Assembly (NCBI GenBank): GCA_963556495.2
Contig: OY747705.1
Coordinates: forward strand, 6,229,501 to 6,293,500
Reading direction: 5' to 3'
Origin: Valencia hispanica
Lineage: Eukaryota; Chordata; Actinopteri; Cyprinodontiformes; Valenciidae
Length of the DNA: 64,000 bases
Part shown: positions 34,641 to 46,429 of the stretch, piece after piece
Layout of the letters: each line of letters starts with the position of its first letter
Numbering within the stretch: position 1 is the stretch's first letter
The notes under the pieces: model-generated
The model's database searches: none
The model's input: only the letters and a program-made list of their open reading frames with translations
What the model was told of the DNA's origin: nothing
Program-made: the position numbers and the translations under genes

Positions 34641-35684
34641 TTCATGTGATTACTGTACTGTCTGATTGTGTTACCCTGGTTGTTGTCGCCGTGTTGTTGT
34701 CGTACTGGTGTTGTTATTATTGCCTCCGCGGTCTTGTCACCTCTGAAAGGGGGAGTGCCCAAGTTAAGCTGCATCTGCTATTTACATGCAGAGAAATTCA
34801 GCCTTCTAACCGCATTATTATGGGTGCGTTAGCTTGATTCAGAGAAGGTCACTTCTGCTCGACTTTAGCTGGACTAAGGTGTATACATGCAAAAAATTCA
34901 GTCGGACTAAGGCAATAATTAGTTTTACTCTTATATTTTCTGTCCTATTTTCGGGGACAGTTTCAGTTTCCTTTCATGTGAGGTGTAAAAACATACTGAC
35001 CTGTAAAGAGTCAGTGGTTTGGCAGCTCAACTAAAGGTCATCGTTTTATCTGGGTTGGACAGCATAGGTTGCAGGAGAACTTTGTTTTTTTTTTGCCAGA
35101 CGCACACTGTCTGGCTGACAGTGCCCAGGACTCAGACCAAACAAAGCATCCTACAGTAAATGGTTGAGAATGGGCACATTCAGGTTTGTGTCACAGTTCT
35201 ACCTTTCGTTTCATCAGACGAAAACATTAAGACCAGCCATCACAAATGAACATAGACAACAAATCCCTATGTTTTCCTTTACATTTTGTTGTTTCTCCAT
35301 TTGCATCCAAGCAGAAAGAAAACTTTCTACAGAGACTTTTCCCTGGGCTCTCAGAACATCCTCTAGTTTGTGAAACAAACTACAAGAGAAACCAAAGGTG
35401 ACAGAGCTTTTGCGGCTCTCCCACCCTCCCTCTGGAACTCCCCCCTCTAAGCCTGAGATTCGCTGAGTCAGAGATTTCTTGTAAAAAAACAGCTCAAAAC
35501 TCATCTTTTTAAAATTGCTTTTCATTAGCTTTTTCCTTTTTGGTGTTTTCTGTGTTTGTTGTTTGGTTTTACATTAAAGCACTTTGTTATTCTTTCTTGA
35601 AAGGTGATACATAAATAAAACTTTACTTTTGCTTACCTATGCTACACGCTCACACCTTTGCTTGGGGTTTGCAGTGGTTTTCAT
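34640..35684 (+). mobile_element. LINE-tailed insertion into Tc1 family C
   Basis: Tc1 sequence stops after CAAGCCTTAATTTT and resumes near 35680 (GCAGTGGTTTTCATCTTGG). The insert ends with a degenerate LINE C-terminus (SKLIFLKLLF in the region 35484-35520) and a tail AAAGCACTTTGTTATTC, ATAAATAAAACTTTA (35575-35630), so its 3' end is plus-strand. The first 700 bp are not recognised. The target duplication was not resolved. Confidence 0.55.
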
Positions 35685-35787
35685 CTTGGAACTCTGCTAT
35701 CCAGGCCAGACCAGTCTCTTTCTTATGGTGGATTCCTGACCTATGACCCTAACTGAGGCAGAGGAGGCCTGAACTTATTTTGATGTT

Positions 35788-35800
35788 GTTGTGGGGTCTT
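35788..35800 (+). repeat. 13-bp target duplication, left
   Basis: GTTGTGGGGTCTT, identical to 38278-38290. It marks the insertion site of the retro-insert. Confidence 0.9.
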
Positions 35801-38277
35801 CTTTTTTTTTTTTTCACATGTCCTGTTAAGCAGTGTGGAGCTCAGAATTGGTGTCTAAGTACCAAGTAGAAGCCCAACAGATTTACTTTCACAAGCGGAG
35901 CAGTACAGCTTTGGCTATAGTCCTCCACTTGATATATGTGTGAAAAATCTTTATTATGAATTGCTGGGGATTTTATTTCCTGATGTTATGGACATGGAGA
36001 TGGAAAATTAAGGGGAAGAAAGAAATAAGATGAAGAAGAGAGGTAGGAAACAAAAAGTCAAGAGAGAGGGTGAGTTGAAAATACAAGAGAGGAAGGGGAA
36101 CAAAGAAAACACAGGAAAACTTTGAAGTCTGCCTCCATACCCACAGGACGGCAGAGAGAGGGGAAAAAACAAAACACGAAAAAGGAAGATCGACAAAACA
36201 AACCAAACATCGTGAACTAAGAACTACACAACCACATCACACAAAAATTGATATAAAAATACAACAACAATCTCACAGAAAAGCTCATGGTACCGATTAA
36301 TCAAGCTCTAGAAATGATAACCTCAGCCCAAGAATATATCTGTAAACACCAGAGACCCCACACATGCTGGTGTATATAAGGTTTCTCCATAAGAGTGTTC
36401 GATAGCTGGTGTGAGCAGGCATCAATCCGTCTCCCAGGAATCGTTGCAGACATGAAGGAGATCGGAGCCAAGACGTCCAAAGGATCCCCAGAGCCTCAGG
36501 TGGACCCGGGCGGGGCCGACCACATCCCCCAAGAGAGGAGCAAAGGAGAATCCCAGGGGAACATCCAGTGGCTACTATGCAGGGGCCCGGGGGGCAGCCG
36601 TGACGAGCCCACGGGCCCCGCCGGCAACCAGCCGCACCAGGGCGGGCTGGTTCATGGACCGAGAGAGCCGGAGCCCACCACCACCCTAGGCCAATCCCCA
36701 CCGCCAACATCCCAGCGCCCCCCCCCCTGCCCCACGTCGGGGCACCCACCAATAGCCGCAGCGGATGGACAGCATCCCCAGGCCAAGCTTAGCCAGCACC
36801 TGGACACCAAGTTGTACCAGCTCCAGAGTCCAAATCCCGCGCAACGCAGAGCGCCAAGACCAGGCATCCAACAAAGGCCAAGGCCGGTCCAACCCGCCAA
36901 TGAAACGACCACGCACGGTGTGCACAGAACAGGTGATCGAACGAGCAGAGACGCTGGATCCGTATCCCACCGAGCCACCGAGCAGGCACCACCCAACAAT
37001 CCCAAACTGGCACCCCTAACAGAGGTGCCCCAACCAACCAAAGGAAGATATCGGCCCAGCGCATCGGCCGACCGACACACCAGCCCCCCCAGGCCCAGCC
37101 AGGCACGTACCAGGTCCGGACCGGATTGACCACCGACGCACCAGTAGGCAGGGGCATCCGTCACTGGCGGGGAGTGACGGAGGGGAAATAGGCCCCCCGT
37201 TAAATGTAAGGCCTGAGGTGCGCCAGGCGAAAGGGCAGCCCAAGACCCAACCTGACAGGCAGACAAAGACATACAGACACAGTCATACATTCCCTCCCTC
37301 TTAAACACATACATTCTCACTAACTCACCAAGAGACCTCAAGACACACCAAGAAATGATGCTGTACCCTCACTCACACACCCCATACACACTTTATGCTC
37401 CCAGGTCCAGGTACCGATGCCCCAGTAGAGCCACCAGCCCCCGGACCCAGGAGATGGACCCCCTACCTTCTAGGACGGAGACAAGCAGACCGCCAAGGGC
37501 CCCACAGTGGCGAAGCAGCCCGACAGCCTAGGACCCCGACCAGACCACCTGTTCCTCCTCCAGACCCCAACCCCTGATGGCCCGTAGCAAACAGGGGTGT
37601 GAGAAGACCCCTAGCCTCCATCCTCCCGCTCGAGTATGGTGTTGATGCGTGTTGTTATAATGTGCATTTAAAACAGAGGGGTGGTATGTGGGGAAGGCAG
37701 CCACACATCCCCCAACCCGCACCCCGAGCCCTCAGTGTCTATATGTGGTTTAACAGTGGGCACCGGCACCAGAGGTGAAGCTGATTGAACCGCTCCCCCT
37801 CTGGATGATGTGCCCACCCCAAAGTCCCTACATGTGTGTCGCATGAAAATGTTATAAGTGGGAGTGTCTAAGTTTTATATTAAAATTGGGACCCAGGACG
37901 CCACGAGATAGCGAGGAGGGAAACCCCTCCTCACACCCCAGTGATGTGCCCATGCTCCAAGACCCTATATGAGTGGTAAAGTGATGGAGCGGGTGGACAG
38001 AGGTGTTCGCGGATGGGGAGGGAAGGACTGGGAGACAAAATGTCTTCCCAGGGAGCCAGCTCCCCCACTGACCCCAATAAGCACCGCTGTTCACTGGGGT
38101 CCACCAGGGGAGGGAGGCCATGGCACGTTCAACCCGGGACCACGGCCACAGCACCACCAAGCCCCACGGACCCCAAGGCAGTCCCCCAAGCCCCATCCCA
38201 GAAGGAGAACTAAACCCAGCCTGACATTCTCTCTACTATCAGAACACAAAAGACACTAGACACCCAGGTTGAGTTCG
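35801..38277 (-). mobile_element. 2.48-kb poly(A)-tailed GC-rich retro-insert
   Basis: A 13-T run (35802-35814) next to the left target copy is a poly(A) tail in minus orientation. Identical 13-bp duplications (GTTGTGGGGTCTT) flank the insert, and joining them restores the Tc1 sequence. From about 36400 to 38260 the DNA is strikingly G-rich on the minus strand. No RT, endonuclease or known protein is encoded. It could be the long 3' UTR of a 5'-truncated L1-type LINE (the hallmark tail fits) or a retrocopy of a host non-coding RNA. Minus-strand AATAAA signals lie near 35950-35975. Confidence 0.8.
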
Positions 38278-38290
38278 GTTGTGGGGTCTT
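38278..38290 (+). repeat. 13-bp target duplication, right
   Basis: GTTGTGGGGTCTT, identical to 35788-35800. Tc1 sequence (TTGTGACCTCTTGGATGAG) continues immediately after it. Confidence 0.9.
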
Positions 38291-38768
38291 TTGTGACCTC
38301 TTGGATGAGTCGTCACTACGTTCTTGGGGTCGGCTGGCGCTCCTGGGGAGGTTTACCACTAGTCCATCTTTTCACCATCTGTGGATAACCACTGTGGTTC
38401 GCTGGAGTCCCAAAGCTTTAAAAATGGCTTTAAAACCTTTTCAGACTAATAGATCTGAATTACATTCTTTCTAATTTGTTCATGAATTTCTTTGGATCTC
38501 TGCATGATGTTTAAGTTTTGAGGATCTTTTGGTCTACTTCACGTAGTCAGGCAGATCGCATGGAAGTGATTTCTTCGTTGAGAACAGGTGGTGCAGTAAT
38601 CGGGCCTGGGAGTGGGTAGAGAAATTGAAGCCAGATGTGTTGAACTACTGTTAAGTTCTGTTTAAACAGAGGGGGGGGGGGGAAATCACTTTGTCACATA
38701 CAGGGCCATATAGGTTTGGATTTTTTCCCCCTTAATAATAAAAACCTTCATTCAAAGTCTGCATTTTG

Positions 38769-38772
38769 TGTT
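38769..38772 (+). repeat. 4-bp target duplication of the solo LTR, left
   Basis: TGTT, repeated at 39221-39224. One copy plus flanks gives an uninterrupted Tc1 inverted repeat. Confidence 0.8.
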
Positions 38773-39220
38773 TGTTATAGCAAAAAAAGTATCTCAGGGT
38801 TTCCATAATAAAGAAGACTTGAGTCCCAGAAGGTGTTTAAGTATTTAATACAAAATGTCTGGCCAGAGCATGGAGGGGACAGAGTTAATCGTGCATCACC
38901 CTATCCAACCTTTCTAACTAACCGCATAAATAGTATTCAGCAATCTCTGTTTATCTCGGTAGATGTCTTCTCCAACCTTCATGCCCCGCCTCCGGAGTAA
39001 CTGGTCCATGCGAGTCATAGCAACGCATAAAACAGCACATCCGAAGGCCAGACTGTTATCTTACTGCCCCGGCGTCTGTCTCTCTGGTTACCTGACACAT
39101 ATATATTTATCATAACATTAAGCTGGAACAATAAGCTTGCCCCTAACCTTGTTCCCTTGCCTTAGATACATTCACTAAACAGAGAATATACACTTAATTA
39201 CATAACAATTTTCCACCACA
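38773..39220 (-). mobile_element. Solo LTR, 448 bp
   Basis: On the plus strand it starts TGTTATAGC and ends TTTCCACCACA, giving TG...CA termini on both strands, and is flanked by TGTT on each side. It contains no coding. A 4-bp duplication suits gamma/epsilon-type retroviruses. Orientation is judged minus from a GTATTAAATACTTAAAC stretch late in the minus reading, which could serve as poly(A) signal. It is not alignable by eye to the LTR at 61057-61631, so it is probably another family. A solo LTR arises by recombination between the two LTRs of a provirus. Confidence 0.85.
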
Positions 39221-39350
39221 TGTTTTCTTGTCTTTTGTTTGACTAATATTTATACTTGTGTGATAATCTGAAACATGTAACTGTGGCAAAAATGCATCAA
39301 GAAAAAAAAAAATCAGGAGGGGGGGAAACACTTTTCCTCACCACAGTACT

Positions 39351-39561
39351 GTATGTAGTTCCTCTGTGTTTTATCAGTTCAATCAAAACAATTTAAATCG
39401 TATTCATTATGAGCATGGAAAGGAAGTAGTGAAAGACATTAAGCTAGTCTACATACATTGTAACTTTGCTGGTTTGCAGATGTATTCAAAAGAAAGTCTT
39501 TAATTACATACTTTTTTTCTCTTTTTTTATTTGCTTGTCGTCTGTTTTGTTTTTGTGCTAG
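39351..39561. other. Intergenic or intronic, ends in a polypyrimidine tract
   Basis: No coding. The last 60 bp are T/C-rich and end TTTTTGTGCTAG, a strong splice acceptor shape. Confidence 0.5.
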
Positions 39562-39696
39562 TTGGGTCCGGAGGGAGTCTTACATCTCTGCTGGTTCAGC
39601 CCATCTCCGCCTTCCTTGCCAAGACTTTATTGTTGTCGCCATCAGTGGGACAGGGAGCAGATGCCTGCACTCCTTTATCCATGCCTCCAAATACAG
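39562..39696 (+). CDS. Candidate host exon, 135 bp, phase 1-1 (unidentified)
   Basis: The polypyrimidine tract and TAG at 39559-39561 precede it, and CAG|GTAAAC follows at 39694-39702. The 135 bp are divisible by three. In the open frame both junctions fall after codon position 1, so inclusion would keep frame. The peptide GSGGSLTSLLVQPISAFLAK, then TLLLSPSVGQGADACTPLSM, is not one I recognise. The frame remains open beyond the borders (39531-39845), so this could equally be chance. No other exon of a gene is assigned with confidence. Confidence 0.25.
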
Positions 39697-40094
39697 GTAA
39701 ACACACATGCACACACAAAAAATCCTTTGCAGAGCTACTAATAGAATTGTTTTACCTTCATCAGTTTTTAATATTTATATTCTTAAATTCAATCCAAGAA
39801 ATCAAGAAAATATCAAAGTATAGAAAGAAAAGATCAAGATTGTAATTGTAATTTAGCGATTCATTGTTCAATTGCAATGTTTAAGATCCTGAATTGTTTA
39901 TTCAGATGCATGTCATCACATGTCCACGTATTTCATTAAAGTGAGTGCTCTCACTCTGCTAGTTTAAAACTAAGCTTTTGAACTGAAACATGATTCATTA
40001 ATGAGTAGTAATGGATGTTAAAACTTTGAATAGGGATTTAAAGCGGGGGTACGTAGTTTAACATTTTAAAAGTAACTCAAAAATGAACGATTAA

Positions 40095-40853
40095 CAGTCA
40101 GCACACAGCTTCAGTTAATCCAGCTAGAAACTACTGATCAGGCCCAAAATCTAGGTGTAGTCATGGACTCAGACCTGAACCTCCAGGGTCACATAAAGGC
40201 AATAACAAGGTCAGCCTTCTATCACCTGAAGAACATTTCTAGGATTAAAGGACTGATGTCGCAACTGGACCTAGAAAACCTCATCCATGCGTTTATCTTT
40301 AGTCAGATTGATTACTGCAACAGTGTTCTCACAGGTCTGCCTAAAAATTCAATTAAACAGCTGCAGCTGATCCAGAACGCTGCTGCTCGTGTTCCTCACT
40401 AGAAAAGTAAAGCACATCACCCCAGTTCTAAAGTCCTTACACTGGCTCCCTGTAGCTCAGAGAATAGACTTCAAAATACTTTTACTAGTTTATAAATCAT
40501 TGAATGGGCTAGCGGCAAAGTATGTTGAAGATCTACTGTCACTATACCAACCCACCAGAACACTCAGGTCTTCTTACTCTAGTCTATTCAGCATCCCTAG
40601 AATAACTGCAAAGCTGCTGAAACTCTGACTTCCTTTAAATCAAAGCTAAAAACCCATCTGTTTAGAGCTGCCTTTGATTAATTGATTAATAATAGCTGGA
40701 ATGTCATAACCGTAGTAACGTTCTTTATGTCTTCGATGTTGTGTTTTAGATTTTTCTTGTTGATTTACTGCTGCTTTTATTTCATTCCCTAATCACCCAA
40801 AGCACCTTGAGTTGCCTTGTTGCTGTGCTATACAAATAAATGTGCCTTGCCTT
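40095..40853 (+). pseudogene. L2/Rex-type LINE 3' fragment
   Basis: The frame 40163-40402 reads MDSDLNLQGHIKAITRSAFY, HLKNISRIKGLM, DYCNSVLTGLPKNSIKQLQL and IQNAAARV. A frameshift at 40395 is followed by HITPVLKSLHWLPVAQRIDF and KILLLVYKSLNGLAAKYV (40389-40628). This is the thumb and C-terminal region after the RT active site. Degenerate KAKNPSV-like codons and the tail AAAGCACCTTGAGTTGCC, CTATACAAATAAATGTGCC end it at about 40853. The homologous region in reverse is at 30600-30935. Confidence 0.85.
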
Positions 40854-40959
40854 AGTTTTATTTAACTTTCATAAAATGATGAACTTGTGTTCCTTAAGCC
40901 TCAATGGACTACATTGAGGAATATCCACTCCTCAATCAAAGTAATGGAACCAGATATTC

Positions 40960-42160
40960 CTTGTTTAACCGTTATAAACCGCAATATGACAAAGTGAATG
41001 CATTTCAGAATGACAGCAACTCATCCAAGAAGTGATAGGCCTGGTGAAATCCCAGCAAGGGGTCAAGAGATGCAAACTTTCAAAATAAGCAGGGGGCAAC
41101 AACTTTTTGATTTGATGGCTATTATAGACCATGAAAGCTTCATGTGGTGTGTTTCCATGGCGAAGCAGTGGCATCTAAAGCCTAGTTTAAGCCTCTCCAT
41201 CAGCAAGTTTGCACCCACACGTACACATATTGATGGAGACGTTTTTGTTTAATACTGTAGCTCTCCATTGGTGTGTCAGTGTTGCAAAGCAATTCTCCGC
41301 CATGGCAGCAGGGTCTGCAGACCTTTTCCGGTGGGTCTGCCTACTATTGCACTGACGTCTCTGGCCGATGTAAACCCACATCCACTCAAGAAGTAATGAC
41401 CGACAGAGAGCGAGTTTTTATTGAGTTCAAAAGCTTTTTACCAGAAGTGCAACTCATTGAATACTCTAAAAACACATGGAAACAAACACAGTGGTCTGTA
41501 TTGTTGTCCTCTGCACTTCAGTGTGTTCAAAATCGCTAAAAGACCATATTGGGTAAACTGGCCTTGCAATATAAAGCATCTAGTGGCCAACAACTACTAA
41601 TTACATCTACTATAGAGCACCGTTCTGGTGAAATGATCTTGAGCTGATGTTAAGCTGACTAATCACAGATGTGTGCTCTCCATTGTGTTTGACGGATAGT
41701 TAAAAAAATTGGGCTCTACTCCGTCAGTCCTTGCGTGGCCGTCGGAGAGCCTTTGCATTGATGAATAATGGTGCTGCGTGTCCCCGCACCTCCAGAGACG
41801 GAGAAGTATAAACTTGCCTTAAGCCTTATATCACCAAGTGTAATGCAATGTGGCGGATGCACTTGTGTAAAACACAACGCTCTAGAGCAGTGGAGACATA
41901 TTATTTAGAGAATAAAGAGAAGAATCATGCATCTCTGTCTGCCAATCCAATAGATCATTCTGGCTCTGGCAGTTGCCAGGAGAACAACACTTGCACTTGG
42001 ACAATTTCATGCTTCTAACTTTGTGGGAAGGGTTGGGGGATGGCCACTTCCTGTTCAAACATGACTGAGCACCAGTGTACAGAAAAAGGTCAATAAAGAC
42101 CTAGATGAGCATGTTTTGTGTGAATTTAACAAGTTTCATGGGTGAATAAATATATCCACA
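40960..42160 (+). mobile_element. Tc1-like fossil, family F, with a nested MITE
   Basis: The left part (40960-41185) has ATGACAGCAACTCATCCAAG and GCTTCATGTGGTGTGTTTCC. The right part (about 41827-42160) has ATATCACCAAGTGTAATGCA, GAGCAGTGGAGACATATTAT, GTTGCCAGGAGAACAACAC and ACATGACTGAGCACCAGTGT. These blocks occur in this order in a well-known fish Tc1-like family. They are separated by an insertion at 41186-41826. No frame survives, and the end is uncertain. Confidence 0.75.
41186..41826. repeat. MITE-like insertion (Harbinger-like ends?)
   Basis: It begins AGTTTAAGCCTCTCCATC and ends GACGGAGAAGTATAAACTTG (followed by CCTTAAGCCT), which is nearly its inverted complement. The GC-rich interior resembles non-autonomous PIF/Harbinger repeats of fish. 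The target duplication is unclear because AGCCT occurs several times at the borders. Confidence 0.5.
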
Positions 42161-45100
42161 TATTCAACTGCCCAACACAAAGAGCCTTTTTTTCTACAGA
42201 TGTGGCAACAAGAGGAAATAAACATTTCTTGCCCAAAATCTTTGTTACAAAAAAAATAAGATCAACCAAACACAAGTTTTAGTTTGTAAATGTTAACCTC
42301 GATTACATTTCTTATTGCTGAAATGCTTATTGACAGACAAATGGTTTACTGTATATTTATACTGTAACCCTATGAAGCCTCATGAATGATGAACAGAAAG
42401 TCTGATCCAAAAATGTGATACATTAGGACTGCACAATGTTAGGAAAGCATAAGAAATAAGATTATGTTTTTTTGAATTCCACATACATGATATGATGTAC
42501 AATAAACCCACAAATACTTAACAGTGTTGCTCACTGTTAACCCGTTTAATCTCAAATTCTTCCCTACAAAAAAAGTACATGCATTTCAATCCCTAGACAC
42601 CCCTGACAGATATTTATGATTTTTTTAATTTGATAATGATTATGTTAGTGAAAATATAGGATTTATACTCGGCAACAATTGTTCCAACTGCATAACCTTG
42701 TTTGGTCATTTTATCAATGAGGTTAAAAGGTTATAATGCAGCAATGTGCATCCTGGACAAGCTTCAGCCTGTCCCATCAGACCAAGCACTACACTTGGGT
42801 CCTGTCCTCAGCTAGTTTCAAGAAGATGTGTGTGGACACTCCAATGGGGCTTAATGTAAAACATGTATCCTAAGGGTGAAGCAAGGCTCCATATCTTGTA
42901 CCCAAACTGAATTGGTTTGAACCTAATAAAGTGTTTATAGCCAAGTTTGCCATAATAGGGTGTGATGCTTTCATCAGCTGATAGCAGCTGTCTGTATGGA
43001 TTTATCCTATAGGAATCATTCAGTGGATAGGTCTGGACTTGTCATGTTCATATGTTTCTTATTCTTTAGATAGGTCACCCTCTGCTTCACCACTCAGCAG
43101 TCTAGCAGGTAAAAGGCCTGATTCGCGTTGGTACTCCCTATCTAAGCAGTTGCTATCACAGTCACTCTTAGTTACATCTTTTTCAATTGTCGGAATGACT
43201 GATGTAGTACACATCATTTAGGGATTCATTCAGGTCTAGAAAATCTAAAACATCTGATAGTTTAGATCTGTGTGGGAAAAAAAGATAAAATAAATAGAAT
43301 AATCAGCCAAACCTTTCACACCTAGCATAGTGCGGCCTATGTGGTCTGCTAACAGGAACAACTGTTGCCCTGCATACATTTACTCGTTACAATCAAAAGA
43401 TGCATGCAGGCAAACAGTTCTCATTATGTATGAGTAGAAGACCCTTTTAAAGAAAATATGTAAAAGATATTTCTCTTATATCTGTTTATTAAAGTATTTT
43501 AGTCACTTCCTCTTGTAGAAGTTTGAGGCAGACCCTATAGGCTAACCCCCAGCAGTGCAAGAAGGAAGTAAAGGTGTCTGGTCATGTGACCAATCACACT
43601 AGCTACTTGAAATTGATATTGCTTAGAGTAGACAACCCATTACTTCATTTTAATTCATTTACTTCATTTTAAAGCAAGAGTTAGCCACCCAAAGCCAAAA
43701 CTTCACTTATAGAGCTTCCAGAAGTAAAAACAAAAATTGTCTACAAACACTTGTTGCTGTTGGGTTAAGTCAGAGGTCAGATCTGTTTCATCTGGGACAA
43801 TTTCCAACTTTTAAGTCATTTAAAAGATATTTCGTGTTGTTTGAAAAGTTGCTTGTATAAAAGTCTGTCCATTTAGGATGGTGCTTTTTGTGATTTTTGT
43901 TTTCCCCCTAACATTTATCCAAGCAGTAATTAATATATTATACCAGGACATTTCTTCCTAAATTATATTTACAGGCACTGTGGAGGCTACAAACTTGAGG
44001 TAGTTTGCTAAATAGCCAACCTTTAACAGTTTGGTGGCGCCTGGCTAATCCGAACCAAGCTATCAGCCAGCTTAGCTATTAGGGCAACTACTACTAGCCA
44101 AGCTAACAGGCCTAAAGGGTACATGTTATGCAAATTTCACTTTTATTTCATGCTTTTGTGTTGCCATTTGGGTATTTGCTGCCTCTATAAACACTGTAAG
44201 CATGAATAAAAGACATCCATCCTTCTTCTTGCTCATTTTTGCTGTAAGCTGTTTGAAAAAGTGCCCTTTTGTGAAGTCACAAGTCACTTGTCAAACACCG
44301 CCCACCAACTGTCAAACACTGCCCCTCACCTGTAGAACTCTGCCTACCAATTCAAAGATGGGGTGGGGCGTGGTTTGTAACCACCAATCGGCATAAAACT
44401 GAAATGAATTGAGTTGAGATCACTTCATGTGAGAGTGATTTTGTGCAAAGAACTTCATCAACATGTTTTGTACAGACCATAAACCTATTTTAAACTTGTT
44501 TTTAAAAAAAAAGAATTTGTTGCCTTTAAAACAAAGTACATTTTGAACTACATTAATCTGGTTGAGTTCTCTTTGTCTTCTATGTGCTACAGTGTCTTTA
44601 GAACATTGTAAGTCAACAACAGCACTGCAGAAGCACATTAGAGCTGTAGTGTGACTGCTTAGGTAGTTTGCTTTACAATCTCTGATTTTGAAAACTAGAA
44701 CTTGGGTTTTTTCTGGGCAAAGAAGCACCATGCATTAAGTTCAACTGCAACTTTAGACCACATCTTTCATACAAAAAAGTTTTAATGATTTTTTTTTAAA
44801 TCACAACTATGCCTAAGTATATTTTATCAGTAAATTGTCATATTTTATCTTAGATTTCTCAACTCCACCACATTTGGTGGATTGTAGAAATCACAAGTAT
44901 GCCAAGTATGGTATATTGATTTTCATAAAAGTGCTCCCAGTATTTTTGCAAGTGAAGTCTTTGATCAGGAGTTGTAATATCTTACAGCTTGTTGTAGGGT
45001 TGCTTGGTGAGTACACATTTTTATTTAGAGCACGGCTGGCAGATGGAAATTGCTTTGGTCAGCTCTGAGTGCAGCTGCAGGATAATGAATTAGGGGAAGT

Positions 45101-46429
45101 CGCTCTCATTTGGGCCACAGACAGGACTCTGGGTTGAGTCCACTGGGTATGCTGTTTGTTGGTAATCTGGTTTATTTGTCCTTAGCATTTCAGGAATGTT
45201 TCTCTCATTCATCCCTGTGCAGAACATCAGGTAGAAAAAGGAAGCCAGAAGGTGACTATCCATTAAATGTCAGTGGATGCTAACATCTTTTCTTTTCAAC
45301 ACTGTCGACCATCCTGCTCATATCAAACATACCAGCTTTTACTTTAGTCTCAAAATTAGCCTCAGCCTGCCATCCCCTTGAAGGTTGCTGAGCAACAGAA
45401 AGACTTTAGTCCATCTAAACTGATATTCCAGCTCCTGCCACAAAGTATTCAAAAACTGAAAAATATTGTAAAAAATACAATAAAATAAAATAAAAATACA
45501 ATTAGCGCTCCTCTGATCCCATCCCCTGTCTTTCACTGAGGCCTTTTTCCATCATGATCTCCTGTTCACAGCATGTTCCCTCATTTTACGTGTGTACGGT
45601 CCATCCATTCTCATTTATTCCCCAATAAATCCAAGCAGCTGGTCGGTGGCTGGAAAGCAGCACGCTGTCCTTTTCCAGTAGTGCTCAGATATTAGCAGTA
45701 CACACATGGTAGTTTGTCACTATTGTGCTCCAATGCTGTCTGAAGGAGTCACTCATCAAATAAGGGGCACACATCTCTCCAAGACCAGTGACAAAAGTAT
45801 TGATCTTTTGGTGTAGAGGTTGTTTCGTTTGTTTGCAGAACTCTGATGTGTTGTTTTCTGTTGGAAGCAAGTATTTTTGATTGGTGTGAAAGGACTAGTT
45901 TTGTGGTTTTTTACTGTGTCACGTTGTGAGAGCACGGTTAGATGCTATGCATATTGTAGCAAAGGTTCTGCTGGTTATGGACCGCACAGTTTGAAGTATC
46001 ACAAATGGGAGTGTGAGCACAGTGTGGACCAACCTATCCCACACTGAATGAACCTGCGAGGTACGCTGCTTTAGAAGTGTTTCCACTACATCCAATGACT
46101 TTTAGATTGGTAGGGGGAGGGGCTAAGGAGGCCAGAGACAAAGGGGAAGACAGAGCCTAAGAGTGAGAGAGATGTAATCTGTCTCCAATCGATTAGCTGC
46201 ACCCATGACCACACTTGGGATCCTACTATCATTTGTTTCCATCTACTTGCCTCTTGTCAATTTATTTTCTTTGTTTTTGTACGTACTTTTTTCCTTTTTA
46301 ATTCCAATCCAATTAAAGATGGCTGGATTGGCTGGCCATTGTATAATTGCTCAGGGCCCTTCTTTGGAGATCGGCAGACCTCAACAAGATGACTTGGTCA
46401 AGCTCAGTGTTCTTATTTCTCTGTATATG
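42161..46429. other. Long stretch without recognised gene
   Basis: No repeat family or coding domain is assigned except the possible microexon at 43070-43108. The frames at 44202-44396 and 44420-44731 have no recognisable domain. Confidence 0.45.
43070..43108 (+). CDS. Candidate host microexon, 39 bp (unidentified)
   Basis: TTTCTTATTCTTTAG precedes it and CAG|GTAAAAG follows. Its 39 bp encode RSPSASPLSSLA in a phase 1-1 arrangement, the same phase as the candidate at 39562-39696. A Ser/Pro-rich peptide would suit a regulated microexon. The evidence is only splice-site shape, so chance is possible. Confidence 0.2.

Larger units (their letters stand above)
34039..39350 (-). mobile_element. Tc1-like element, family C, copy 2, split by three insertions
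   Basis: The left terminus CAGTGGTGTCAAAAAGTGTT at 34039 follows TA. The right terminal repeat (39225-39350, ending around CCTCACCACAGTACTG) is degenerate. Between them lie minus-strand transposase remnants at about 34320-34640, 35685-35787 and 38278-38540. These are separated by a LINE-tailed insertion (34640-35684) and a poly(A) retro-insert (35801-38277), and a solo LTR (38773-39220) cuts the right inverted repeat. Without the insertions the element would be about 1.3 kb. A deletion near 34340 also removed the C-terminal catalytic half. Confidence 0.85.

Noticed and set aside
36395..37341. Long overlapping frames on both strands (244 and 229 codons)
   Set aside because: They lie in the GC-rich retro-insert, where stop codons are rare by composition. 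Both strands are open at once, the peptides are Pro/Gly/Arg-rich, and no domain is visible.
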